A stretch of DNA of 7,088 nt, taken from Amphritea sp. (GTDB lineage: Bacteria; Pseudomonadota; Gammaproteobacteria; Pseudomonadales; Balneatricaceae). Shown one piece after another: positions 1 to 6,329 of this stretch (position 1 is the first letter of the stretch; every line of letters starts with the position of its first letter). The notes beneath the pieces are model-generated. The model worked only from the letters and a program-made list of their open reading frames with translations. It was not told the origin of the DNA and did no database searches. The position numbers and the translations under genes are program-made. The stretch spans positions 1 through 7,088 of the forward strand of contig JAGPUU010000449.1 in the NCBI GenBank assembly GCA_018067325.1. The letters are read 5' to 3'.

Positions 1-138
1 ATAGGAACAGCGGCATAAGACTCTCATACCAGGATTGAAAGGCCTAATTTAATCAATATTGCACCCGTCAAATACTCTTAACTTAGTATTCCTATCTGAT
101 ATAAGATCCGCCTAAATAAACTCTGCTTAAAGTAAACA
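1..138. other. Short non-coding stretch downstream of the transporter gene
   Basis: No credible coding region is visible here. The only structure noted is a 6-bp perfect inverted repeat, AATACT at 71-76 and AGTATT at 85-90, with an 8-base loop. It has no U-tract on the minus strand, so it is a poor candidate for the transporter's terminator. The stretch is cut by the window edge, so it may continue into something not visible. Confidence 0.4.
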
Positions 139-1023
139 CTACAGACTCGGGTCGGCGATCACTTTGGTGGGGGTGTCCCGCTTCCCCATCATTGCCACAA
201 TTCCGGCGCAGCTAATCAGCAAAATCCCCAACAGAGTATTCAGCCCTAGTACTTCGCCCCACACCAGCCAGCCAAGTAAAGCCGCCATTGCCACAGATCC
301 ATAGGTGTATGGTGCCAGTTGCCCAGCGGGCGCCATACCGTAAGCCTTACTTAGCAGAAGCTGAGCTATCGTGGAGGTAGCCGCTAGCAGTACCAACCAA
401 GCGAACTGTATCAGTGTCAGACCCGCGCCACTCAACCAAGCAGGTATTGCAGATAAAATAGCCGCAAAGAAAGCAAAATAGAAAACAATCAACTGCGGAG
501 ACTCGGTCTCCCGCATCCGCCGTACCGTTACCTTCGCAAGCGCCCCCAGGCACGCACCTGTCAGGGCAATCAAAATACCCATATTGACGGTAGTTTCCTG
601 AGGATTAAGAATAAATGCAACCCCCATGAATCCAACTAATATAGCTACTTTTACCTGCAGACTAATACGTTCTTTCAACCACCAGAAAGCGACCAGAGGC
701 GTAAAGAATGGAGCGGTCTGTTTTAATAACGCCGCCTGTGCCAGCGGTAACTGCCCCCAGGTATAGAACAGACAGGTCATTGCCGTTACCCCAACAGCGG
801 CGCGCATCATGTGAAAACGTAATTTCGTAGTGCGTAATACACCGGTGCCTTTTCGCAGCAGCCACGGCAGGAACAGCGCTAACCCCAGTAGGTTACGGAA
901 GAAAACAATCATCTCGGTAGGCAGTTCTCCGGAGAGTTGCTTAATAACCATGCCGGACAACACAAGGAACATCTCTGATACTAATATCAGCACTGCGCCG
1001 ATTAAAAAATCATTACTTTTCAT
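139..1023 (-). CDS. DMT-family (EamA) inner-membrane transporter
   Basis: A 294-residue inner-membrane protein with about ten hydrophobic helices (roughly residues 6-27, 36-56, 70-89, 94-114, 122-140, 147-165, 177-197, 205-224, 237-256, 260-279). This is the usual length and topology of the drug/metabolite transporter superfamily. The internal duplication of two EamA domains shows in the repeated ends: WLKE near 115-118 followed by a Gly-rich helix, and VWGE near 254-257 followed by LLGILLISCAGIVAM. Family members export or import amino acids, nucleosides or other metabolites; nothing here points to a substrate. The start gives a short hydrophilic N-terminus before helix 1, as is typical. The gene follows the M16C protease by 65 bases on the same strand, so it may be read from that transcript. 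The only Shine-Dalgarno candidate (GAGG, complement of 1035-1038) lies inside the terminator hairpin just upstream. Confidence 0.88.
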   Translation of the reverse strand: MKSNDFLIGAVLILVSEMFLVLSGMVIKQLSGELPTEMIVFFRNLLGLALFLPWLLRKGTGVLRTTKLRFHMMRAAVGVTAMTCLFYTWGQLPLAQAALLKQTAPFFTPLVAFWWLKERISLQVKVAILVGFMGVAFILNPQETTVNMGILIALTGACLGALAKVTVRRMRETESPQLIVFYFAFFAAILSAIPAWLSGAGLTLIQFAWLVLLAATSTIAQLLLSKAYGMAPAGQLAPYTYGSVAMAALLGWLVWGEVLGLNTLLGILLISCAGIVAMMGKRDTPTKVIADPSL

Positions 1024-1031
1024 AAACAGAA

Positions 1032-1060
1032 AAGCCTCACTGCATCAGGCAGTGAGGCTT
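1032..1060 (-). terminator. Rho-independent terminator after the M16C protease gene
   Basis: A perfect 12-bp inverted repeat, AAGCCTCACTGC at 1032-1043 and its complement at 1049-1060, with a 5-base loop. On the minus strand the stem is followed by TTCTGTTT and then directly by the ATG of the transporter gene. On the plus strand it is followed by ATTTT, but no plus-strand gene enters it, so the natural reading is termination of the protease transcript. It sits 29 bases past the protease stop codon. A smaller repeat, AACCT/AGGTT at 1076-1090, overlaps that stop codon. Confidence 0.75.
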
Positions 1061-1088
1061 ATTTTACTCCTGTCGAACCTAACGAAGG

Positions 1089-4001
1089 TTAAATGGCGAT
1101 CACTTCAAAATTGTCATTAAGCTCTGCTGCAACAGCCGGGCTTGTGACTACCGCAATACTGGCGTTTTCAGGCTTAAGATAGTGTGATGCAACTCGCTTA
1201 ATATCTGCGACGGTTACCTGCAGAATGCGTTGTCGAAAACTTTTACGCTGCTCCGGTGAGCGACCAAACAGAGTACTGTGATAAGTCTGCTTAGCTTCGC
1301 CCGCAGGTGAGCCAGGTTTGTCGATGCTGCTGACAATACCCAGAATTGCTTCTTCAAGTTTCTGCTCATCATCTTCTGCAGTGAGTAGCCAGTTTAGCGC
1401 TGCATCAAAATCATCCAACGTTTCACTCAAGCGTGGATCTCGGTATGAGAAAAACCGGAAAACGGCGTCTGCGGAATCCTGCCCGGCACCACTACCATAT
1501 GCTCCGCCCTGCTCTCGCACTACGCGATGGAGGAAACCATTACGCAAGAAGTCTCCTAGTACTGTTAACGGCGCTGAGTCGGGATGCTCAACGGCAACTG
1601 TCGGGTAGGCTTTAGCGCAGAAGTTAACCTGGGTACTGGTAGTCCAGGCTTGCTGAACCCCCTGTCGTACCGGCGATAAAGTGAACGCCTCAAAATTGCT
1701 CTCGTTAACCGTAGCCTGACTCCACTGCTGAGCTAGCGTTGCAGCAAGCTCCTGCTGATGCTCAGGTTCAGCAACAATCAGAAAGCGACGTGGGGCGGTA
1801 ACAATCTTCTGATGAATCTGCTCTAGCAGACCCGCTAGCTGTTTCAGATTCTGCTCATCATTAAGGCTATCATCCAGTGCTTTAACGGCGCGAATACTTT
1901 GCAGACCACGGGTATTATGTGACAGCTGCGATGCTGGAGAAAGCTGACTGACTGCCGCCATAATGGCCAGACTATGGCCCTGTCCAGTGACACTCTGTTC
2001 TTTGCGGGTACGTTGCTGAGACACCAGTTCTCGAATCCGACTATGTTCGTCGAAGCGAACGGTATTCAGGGTTTGATACATTAACTCTGTCAGATTGGTC
2101 TGCTTATTCAGCAGCGCCTTACCGGACAGTGTCATATATCCACTAACCTTTTGTTCATCGTCGATGCTACCCCGGACCGAAGGATAAGCACTAATACTGC
2201 CACAAACCTGTGACTGCAGTGCCTGGGTGTCCTGATAACTCATTCCATTACAGCCAAGCTCTGTCAGGCAGTGACTATAGAGCGGAAGCAGTTGTAACTC
2301 TTCATCAGTCAGCGCGGGGAGATCCATAATGACTTGCTGATATACCAGACCGTTAGTGCCTTGAGCATAGAAACTGTAGTTAAAGTCCTCCAGAGAGGTT
2401 TCACTCCCCTGAGGAATACTCATCTCAGCAGGCACATCGGCAATGGTAACCTTTGGCAATACCGATTCATCATCGATCTGGCTTTGTCGCTCTTCAAGGG
2501 CCTGGGCCTTCGCGACTACCGCCTTTACCTGGCTCTCATCAAGTGACTGGCGGATCTTTTCAAGGGCGGTTGCTTCAGCTTCATCACGACGATTAGCCAG
2601 CTCAGCATCAGGCCTCAACGTCAGACGAACACGATGAGGGTTATCCAATAAGAGTTGGCGAACCATTGAAGGAATAAAGTCGGGTGATTTTATCTCTTCA
2701 CGCATCTTTTCAAGAACAGGGTCCAGGTTGAGTAGTGCAACCGGATCGCCGTGATGAATTGCAGAAGATAGCGACTTGAGAATCAGACTCATGCCGTAAG
2801 GGTAACCATCACCATTTATCTCTCGCTGACTGAGTTCCAGTTGATGAAGAGCCGCTTCCAGTTGAATCTGAGGCACACCATTTTCAGCAACCTCGGTCAG
2901 TGTATCTAGTACCAATTGCTCAAACTCTGCTGCTTTTTCCGGTTCACTGCCCTCTATACCACACATAAAGGCCATCTCTCGATTGGAGTCTTCCAATCCG
3001 CAGAGAGGCGATGGAGAAAGTCCGAGATCGGTTGATTCCAGAGCATAACGTAGCGGTGAGGAACTGTTATCTAACAGAACTTCAGATAAAAGGTGAGCTT
3101 TAAGTTGTTGCTCCAGATCGATACTTGGTCCGAGAAGCCAAGCCAGCACGTGATGGGTTTTAGCACTGCTCTCTTCCTCATCTAAGGCATAAGCTTCCTC
3201 GACGCTAATCGGCGAGAAATAACGCTTCTCATCACCGACGGTAATCTCTTCCTCAAGCTTCTCGAACCTGGCCAAAGCCTGCTCATCAAAGCGCTTTTGA
3301 AGCTCCTCAACTGGGATATCACCAAAGGTCATAAAGACAGCATTTGAAGGGTGATAGTGGCTCTTATAGAACGTAATCAGCTCTTCATAACTCAGATCAG
3401 GAATCGCTTCAGGGTCACCCCCGGAATTGTAGTGATAGGTGGTTGATGGAAACAGGTAGCGTGTCATCGTTTGCCAAAGTGTAGAAACAGGCGAACTCAT
3501 GGCCCCTTTCATCTCGTTATAGACCACACCTTTATAGACCAGAGGGCTATCAGTATTGCCCGCTTCACTGTACTCGATGCGGTGGCCTTCCTGAGCAAAG
3601 TCTAATGGATCAAGCCGGGAGAAAAATGCGGCATCGAGATAGACATCCAATAAGTTAAAGTAATCTTTACGGTTCTGGCTGGCAAATGGATAGGCGGTCC
3701 AGTCACTGCTAGTAAAAGCGTTCATGAAGGTATTCAGCGAGCGGCGGGTCATCATAAAAAATGGGTCGCGAACCGGGAATTTCTCACTACCGCAGAGCGC
3801 GGTGTGTTCTAGAATATGAGCGACACCTTTATTGTCTTCAGGCACCGTACGAAAAGCTACCAGAAACACATTCTCTTGGTTATCAGCTGCAATATGGTAA
3901 TGCAGAGCGCCTGTTTTGCTGTGCACATATTCCTGTACGTCGATTCCCAGTGATTCAATTGTTTCAGTACGTTTAAGCTGAAAAGCCGGTTGACGAGTCA
4001 T
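1089..4001 (-). CDS. M16C insulinase-family zinc metalloprotease (PreP-like)
   Basis: A 970-residue protein with the size and layout of presequence-protease-type M16C peptidases. These are single-chain clam-shell enzymes that degrade unstructured peptides. The inverted zinc motif HILEH is at residues 62-66 (H62 and H66 ligands, E65 catalytic). The third ligand is probably E163 in VVYNEMKGA, the equivalent position in the family. The C-terminal half carries the substrate-binding Arg/Tyr motif REQGGAYG at about 829-836. Between the halves lies the charged helical linker expected of the M16C-associated domain (about 460-520). No signal peptide is visible, so action in the cytoplasm is inferred. 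The ATG is preceded by only a weak GGA (complement of 4009-4011), 7 bases away. No clear promoter was found upstream. The family call is firm; the physiological substrate is unknown, though peptide clearance is likely. Confidence 0.92.
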   Translation of the reverse strand: MTRQPAFQLKRTETIESLGIDVQEYVHSKTGALHYHIAADNQENVFLVAFRTVPEDNKGVAHILEHTALCGSEKFPVRDPFFMMTRRSLNTFMNAFTSSDWTAYPFASQNRKDYFNLLDVYLDAAFFSRLDPLDFAQEGHRIEYSEAGNTDSPLVYKGVVYNEMKGAMSSPVSTLWQTMTRYLFPSTTYHYNSGGDPEAIPDLSYEELITFYKSHYHPSNAVFMTFGDIPVEELQKRFDEQALARFEKLEEEITVGDEKRYFSPISVEEAYALDEEESSAKTHHVLAWLLGPSIDLEQQLKAHLLSEVLLDNSSSPLRYALESTDLGLSPSPLCGLEDSNREMAFMCGIEGSEPEKAAEFEQLVLDTLTEVAENGVPQIQLEAALHQLELSQREINGDGYPYGMSLILKSLSSAIHHGDPVALLNLDPVLEKMREEIKSPDFIPSMVRQLLLDNPHRVRLTLRPDAELANRRDEAEATALEKIRQSLDESQVKAVVAKAQALEERQSQIDDESVLPKVTIADVPAEMSIPQGSETSLEDFNYSFYAQGTNGLVYQQVIMDLPALTDEELQLLPLYSHCLTELGCNGMSYQDTQALQSQVCGSISAYPSVRGSIDDEQKVSGYMTLSGKALLNKQTNLTELMYQTLNTVRFDEHSRIRELVSQQRTRKEQSVTGQGHSLAIMAAVSQLSPASQLSHNTRGLQSIRAVKALDDSLNDEQNLKQLAGLLEQIHQKIVTAPRRFLIVAEPEHQQELAATLAQQWSQATVNESNFEAFTLSPVRQGVQQAWTTSTQVNFCAKAYPTVAVEHPDSAPLTVLGDFLRNGFLHRVVREQGGAYGSGAGQDSADAVFRFFSYRDPRLSETLDDFDAALNWLLTAEDDEQKLEEAILGIVSSIDKPGSPAGEAKQTYHSTLFGRSPEQRKSFRQRILQVTVADIKRVASHYLKPENASIAVVTSPAVAAELNDNFEVIAI

Positions 4002-4064
4002 GTAGTTATCCAGTGTCTGTAATATCTTAGCGATCTATCCGTTGCGTTTATTGTAACCAAATAA

Positions 4065-4080
4065 GCGGGTTTTGGCCCGC
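4065..4080. repeat. Small GC-rich inverted repeat upstream of the protease gene
   Basis: GCGGG at 4065-4069 pairs perfectly with CCCGC at 4076-4080 across a 6-base spacer. On the minus strand the hairpin is followed by TTATTTG, a weak terminator-like tail, about 64 bases before the protease ATG. No minus-strand transcript obviously enters it, because ubiF is stopped at 4966-4997. It could be a leader hairpin, a protein site or chance. Confidence 0.35.
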
Positions 4081-4254
4081 CCAGGGGAAAGTAAATTATC
4101 AACTTCCTCAATCTACTTAAAGTGAGAATCTGTGCCCCTTTAGTACGAATACAGAAGCCGGGCTAAAAGATCACAGAATACTTTCAATTTTTTGTCATGA
4201 TATGTTCACGATAAGCAATTAGGTTACTACAGCAAAGCGTATCTGCTATAAATG

Positions 4255-4278
4255 AAGAGTGGTAGCCAATCCACTCTT
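4255..4278. repeat. Perfect 8-bp inverted repeat upstream of the phasin promoter
   Basis: AAGAGTGG at 4255-4262 and CCACTCTT at 4271-4278 are exact complements around an 8-base spacer. It lies about 22 bases upstream of the phasin -35 box and abuts the TGCA dyad, sharing base 4278. No plus-strand gene upstream needs a terminator here, and no T-run follows. A second regulator site is therefore more likely than a terminator. Confidence 0.55.
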
Positions 4279-4294
4279 TGCTGCACTGCAACAA
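4278..4294. promoter_or_regulatory. Putative PhaR-type operator of the phasin gene
   Basis: The 17-base site TTGCTGCACTGCAACAA is a near-perfect dyad: arms TTGCTGCA and TGCAACAA match in 7 of 8 positions around a central C. It ends 5 bases before the -35 hexamer. PhaR, the PHA-responsive repressor, is known to bind TGC-rich sites in phasin promoters and to be released by PHA. Assigning this site to PhaR is inference from that knowledge and the phasin context; no phaR gene is in the window. Confidence 0.6.
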
Positions 4295-4299
4295 TATAA

Positions 4300-4328
4300 T
4301 TGACTTTATTATGCGTCAAGAATATAGT
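4300..4328 (+). promoter_or_regulatory. Sigma70 promoter of the phasin gene
   Basis: TTGACT at 4300-4305 and TATAGT at 4323-4328 are separated by exactly 17 bases, each matching five of six consensus positions. Transcription would start near 4334-4336, giving a 5' UTR of about 52 bases before the ATG at 4387. It is the best promoter match in the window. It also rules out a longer phasin reading from the TTG at 4300, since that codon is the -35 box itself. Confidence 0.8.
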
Positions 4329-4337
4329 ATGGGAAAA

Positions 4338-4353
4338 TTGCTGCAACGCACAA
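4338..4353. promoter_or_regulatory. Second, partial PhaR-like site downstream of the start of transcription
   Basis: TTGCTGCAACGCACAA repeats the left arm TTGCTGCA of the upstream dyad exactly, while its right half is degenerate. It begins a few bases after the predicted transcription start. Protein bound here and at 4278-4294 would bracket the promoter, a layout expected for repression. Function is inferred. Confidence 0.45.
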
Positions 4354-4375
4354 AGACTAAAACTCTTGCGACCAC

Positions 4376-4381
4376 AGGTGA
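4376..4381 (+). promoter_or_regulatory. Ribosome-binding site deciding the phasin start
   Basis: AGGTGA lies 5 bases before the ATG at 4387. This supports that ATG over the in-frame TTG 29 codons upstream, which has no comparable site and lies in the promoter. Confidence 0.75.
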
Positions 4382-4386
4382 AAAAC

Positions 4387-4938
4387 ATGTACGAAGATAT
4401 GATGAAGGACGTTCAGGAAAACATGAAGCCAGTTGTTGATATGGCTGAAATTAACAAGAAAGCTGCAGAGAAGTTAATTGAACTGCAATCTCGTTATGTT
4501 TCCGACTTTGTAAATGCCACCATGGCGCAGATGCAGGCTCTGTCTTCTATTAAAGATCCTAAAGAAGCAATTGACCTTCAGGTTGAGTACGTAAAGCAGC
4601 TTGAGACAAGACTGACCAGCGTTGCGGAAGAAGAGATGGCTGCATTGAGTTCTGCTAAAGTAGAGCTGAAGGCTGTAATCGATAAGAGCTTTGAAGGTTT
4701 AGGCCTTAAAGACATGAACTACTTTGAAGACCTTAGCAAGTTCATGACTCCTGCTACTGAAGCTAAAGCAGCACCTAAGGCTGCGCCAAAAGCTAAGCCA
4801 GCAGCAGCACCTGCTAAGAAAGCAGCGGCTCCTGTTGCTAAGAAAGCAGCGGCTCCTAAAGCAGCAGCGCCTAAAGCAGCGGCTCCTAAAGCAGCAGCTC
4901 CTGTTGCTAAGAAAGCAGCAGCACCAAAAGCTAAGTAA
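4387..4938 (+). CDS. Phasin with PhaF-like Ala/Lys/Pro-rich tail
   Basis: A 183-residue protein from the ATG with the AGGTGA ribosome site. Residues 1 to about 120 are a helical, heptad-rich phasin domain (MYEDMMKDVQENMKPVVDM at the start, then the segment SRYVSDFVNATMAQMQALSS with amphipathic helices). Phasins coat PHA granules, limiting coalescence and stabilising the synthase. Residues 123-183 are a low-complexity basic tail of Ala, Lys and Pro with AAAPK and APVAKK repeats, resembling histone H1 and the DNA-binding tail of Pseudomonas PhaF. A granule-to-nucleoid tether is therefore possible, though the tail is shorter than in PhaF. No PHA synthase, depolymerase or phaR is adjacent. The promoter and the two TGCA sites suggest strong expression controlled by PHA level. 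The family call is good; a DNA-binding role is inference. Confidence 0.85.
   Translation: MYEDMMKDVQENMKPVVDMAEINKKAAEKLIELQSRYVSDFVNATMAQMQALSSIKDPKEAIDLQVEYVKQLETRLTSVAEEEMAALSSAKVELKAVIDKSFEGLGLKDMNYFEDLSKFMTPATEAKAAPKAAPKAKPAAAPAKKAAAPVAKKAAAPKAAAPKAAAPKAAAPVAKKAAAPKAK
4828..4919 (+). repeat. Internal tandem and direct repeats coding for the phasin tail
   Basis: A 23-base sequence is repeated exactly at 4828-4850 and 4897-4919, coding for APVAKKAA both times. Between them are three tandem 15-base units (4846-4860, 4861-4875, 4876-4890), each coding for AAAPK and differing only at third positions. The pattern suggests growth by slippage or unequal exchange, so tail length probably varies among strains. 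Confidence 0.8.
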
Positions 4939-4942
4939 ACAA

Positions 4943-4966
4943 TCTTATAAACATAGGTTTATAAGA
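4943..4966. repeat. AT-rich perfect hairpin just after the phasin stop
   Basis: TCTTATAAAC at 4943-4952 and GTTTATAAGA at 4957-4966 form a perfect 10-bp inverted repeat with a 4-base loop. It begins 5 bases after the phasin TAA and runs straight into the A-tract of the terminator. Plausible roles are mRNA 3'-end protection or an accessory termination hairpin. Both are inference. Confidence 0.6.
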
Positions 4967-4997
4967 AAAAAACGGAGCCATTTGGCTCCGTTTTTTT
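4966..4997. terminator. Bidirectional rho-independent terminator between phasin and ubiF
   Basis: AAAAAAACGGAGCC at 4966-4979 and its exact complement at 4984-4997 form a 14-bp stem with a 4-base loop. The GC core CGGAGCC is flanked by seven A and seven T, so either strand gives a GC hairpin followed by a U-tract. It separates the convergent phasin and ubiF-like genes and can end both transcripts. Confidence 0.92.
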
Positions 4998-5033
4998 GTT
5001 TTACTAGATCGGTATGTAGGAATTACTCATAAG

Positions 5034-6254
5034 TTAACGCTTCTCGCTTTTGGCAAGGGCTGGTAATCGCCCCTCCAGCCCCATGGCAAAACGCATCACT
5101 CTGTTTTTAGCGGGCTTCAACCTTTCTGCCGCCCCCAGTCCCAGATTACGCAACAGTTTCAATGGCAGCAGGTCATTCGAAAAGATTCGATAGAAACCGT
5201 CCATTAGCTGCATCATCATCAGATTATGATTACGTCGCTGCTGCTCATAGCGCTTCAATAGTCTAAGGTCGCTGATATCGAGCCCTTCTTTATGCCCAGC
5301 CAAAACTGTTTCAGCAAGTACTGCAGCATCTAAAAGTCCGATGTTAACGCCCTGACCGGCTAATGGATTAATCATATGGGCAGAGTCCCCTGCCAGAGCA
5401 ACGCCCTCCTTCACATACTCTTGGGCATGTTGTCTGCGAAGCGGAAAAGCGCCTCGTTCCAGAATAGACTCAATCTTGCCAAGGCGGTCTGGAAAGGCTT
5501 TGACCAACTCAGTGGTAAATTGCTGGTCATCCAGGTGTAAAAGACGTTTAACTTCAGCTGGACGGTTATACCATACCAGCGATGCCCGGTTTCCTGAGAG
5601 AGGCAGAAAGGCTAATGGGCCATTCGGTGTAAACTGTTGCCAAGTAATATCCTGTTGTGGCAATTCAGTCACTACTGAAGCCACTAAAGCATGTTGATCA
5701 TAATCCCAACTATGCACACCGATGCCCGCGGCTGCTCTAACTTTAGACATGCCGCCATCAGCCGCCACCAGCAACTTACCAATTAACTCCCTACCATCGG
5801 CCAGTTGGACCAAACTACAACCAGGCGAGTAATCGATTGAAATAGTATCGCCGGGGCAGATCAATTCTACGTTATCAAACTGTTTTATCTTTTCTAATAA
5901 AGCCAGCTGGATAACTCTGTTTTCGACTATATAACCAAGATGTTCAGCGCCAATATCATCACTATTAAACTCGGTAGAGGCTTGGTTTTCATTGCTCTCC
6001 CATATCTTCATGCGACGATAGAGGCAGCTACGTCGAGCTTTAATGCTATCCCAAACCTCAAGGTTTTTCAGAATCTGTTCCGAGGCAATACTCAGTGCAG
6101 ATACCCGTAAATCGTGTTCTGAATCTTGCTGGAATTCAACGGGGTACTGCTGCTCAACTACGGCAATTTTAAGGTCTGTATTACCTAGGGCTGCAGCGAT
6201 GGTTGAGCCGACCATACCTCCCCCAATAATTAACAGATCATACCGATTTTTCAT
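5034..6254 (-). CDS. ubiF: UbiF-like FAD-dependent ubiquinone biosynthesis hydroxylase
   Basis: A 406-residue flavoprotein monooxygenase of the UbiH/UbiF/VisC/COQ6 family, which hydroxylates the benzoquinol ring during ubiquinone synthesis at the inner face of the cytoplasmic membrane. The Rossmann motif GGGMVG is at 11-16 with the ribose-binding Glu at 34. The family signature DLRVSALS is at about 48-55, the DG motif (AADG) at 164-167, and the second FAD motif GDSAHMINPLAGQGVN at 289-304. The stretch TWQQFTPNGPLAFLPL (204-219) followed by LVWY and the motif RRQHA (273-277) recall E. coli UbiF, which makes 3-demethylubiquinol by C6 hydroxylation; hence the symbol. The family is certain, but UbiH or UbiI specificity cannot be excluded from motifs. 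It stands alone, not in the common pepP-ubiH-ubiI cluster. A good GGAGAG ribosome site precedes the ATG. Confidence 0.85.
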   Translation of the reverse strand: MKNRYDLLIIGGGMVGSTIAAALGNTDLKIAVVEQQYPVEFQQDSEHDLRVSALSIASEQILKNLEVWDSIKARRSCLYRRMKIWESNENQASTEFNSDDIGAEHLGYIVENRVIQLALLEKIKQFDNVELICPGDTISIDYSPGCSLVQLADGRELIGKLLVAADGGMSKVRAAAGIGVHSWDYDQHALVASVVTELPQQDITWQQFTPNGPLAFLPLSGNRASLVWYNRPAEVKRLLHLDDQQFTTELVKAFPDRLGKIESILERGAFPLRRQHAQEYVKEGVALAGDSAHMINPLAGQGVNIGLLDAAVLAETVLAGHKEGLDISDLRLLKRYEQQRRNHNLMMMQLMDGFYRIFSNDLLPLKLLRNLGLGAAERLKPAKNRVMRFAMGLEGRLPALAKSEKR

Positions 6255-6257
6255 TTT

Positions 6258-6263
6258 CTCTCC
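6258..6263 (-). promoter_or_regulatory. Ribosome-binding site of ubiF
   Basis: The minus strand reads GGAGAG three bases before the ATG (GGAG core five bases away). It is the strongest Shine-Dalgarno match among the minus-strand genes and fixes the start at 6254. Confidence 0.7.
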
Positions 6264-6268
6264 GCAAC

Positions 6269-6280
6269 AGCTATATAGCT
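6269..6280. repeat. Perfect 12-bp palindrome in the ubiF leader
   Basis: AGCTATATAGCT is its own reverse complement. It lies about 10-20 bases downstream of the predicted ubiF transcription start and 15 bases upstream of the ATG. A repressor placed here would block early transcription. Its regulator is unknown and the site is short enough to arise by chance. Confidence 0.4.
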
Positions 6281-6296
6281 TTTTTGATCGTTTGGA

Positions 6297-6325
6297 ATTG
6301 TACCTTTGCCCTTTATCTTTCTAAA
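6297..6325 (-). promoter_or_regulatory. Sigma70 promoter of ubiF
   Basis: On the minus strand TTTAGA (complement of 6320-6325) and TACAAT (complement of 6297-6302) are separated by 17 bases. The -10 matches five and the -35 four of the six consensus bases. Transcription would begin near 6290, giving a leader of about 36 bases. Confidence 0.55.
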
Positions 6326-6329
6326 GAGG

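Larger units (their letters stand above)
4002..4386. other. Divergent regulatory region between the protease and phasin genes
   Basis: This 385-base stretch holds no gene I can support. The half next to the protease contains the untranslated upstream region of that gene, with no convincing sigma70 promoter. It has a small hairpin, GCGGG/CCCGC at 4065-4080, and an imperfect 8-of-9 inverted repeat at 4089-4097 and 4110-4118. The half next to the phasin holds an 8-bp inverted repeat, a 17-bp dyad, a strong promoter and a partial second copy of the dyad, listed separately. Confidence 0.7.

Noticed and set aside
1318..3976. Several plus-strand ORFs of 60-96 codons opposite the protease gene
   Set aside because: They are antisense shadows of the protease frame, Ser/Arg-rich without domain features, and lack ribosome sites.
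4065..4080. Terminator on the minus strand upstream of the protease gene
   Set aside because: The stem is only 5 bp, the tail TTATTTG is not a real U-tract, and no minus-strand transcript should reach it. Kept only as a repeat.
4300..4386. N-terminal extension of the phasin from TTG
   Set aside because: The TTG coincides with the -35 box, there is no ribosome site before it, and the extension does not resemble phasin sequence.
4835..5032. Overlapping plus-strand ORF in the phasin tail
   Set aside because: It is the +1-shifted reading of the repeat-rich tail, runs through the terminator, and has no ribosome site. A shadow of low-complexity DNA.
6043..6324. 93-codon plus-strand ORF opposite the ubiF start
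   Set aside because: Antisense shadow of the FAD-binding N-terminus; it crosses the ubiF promoter and has no recognisable domain.
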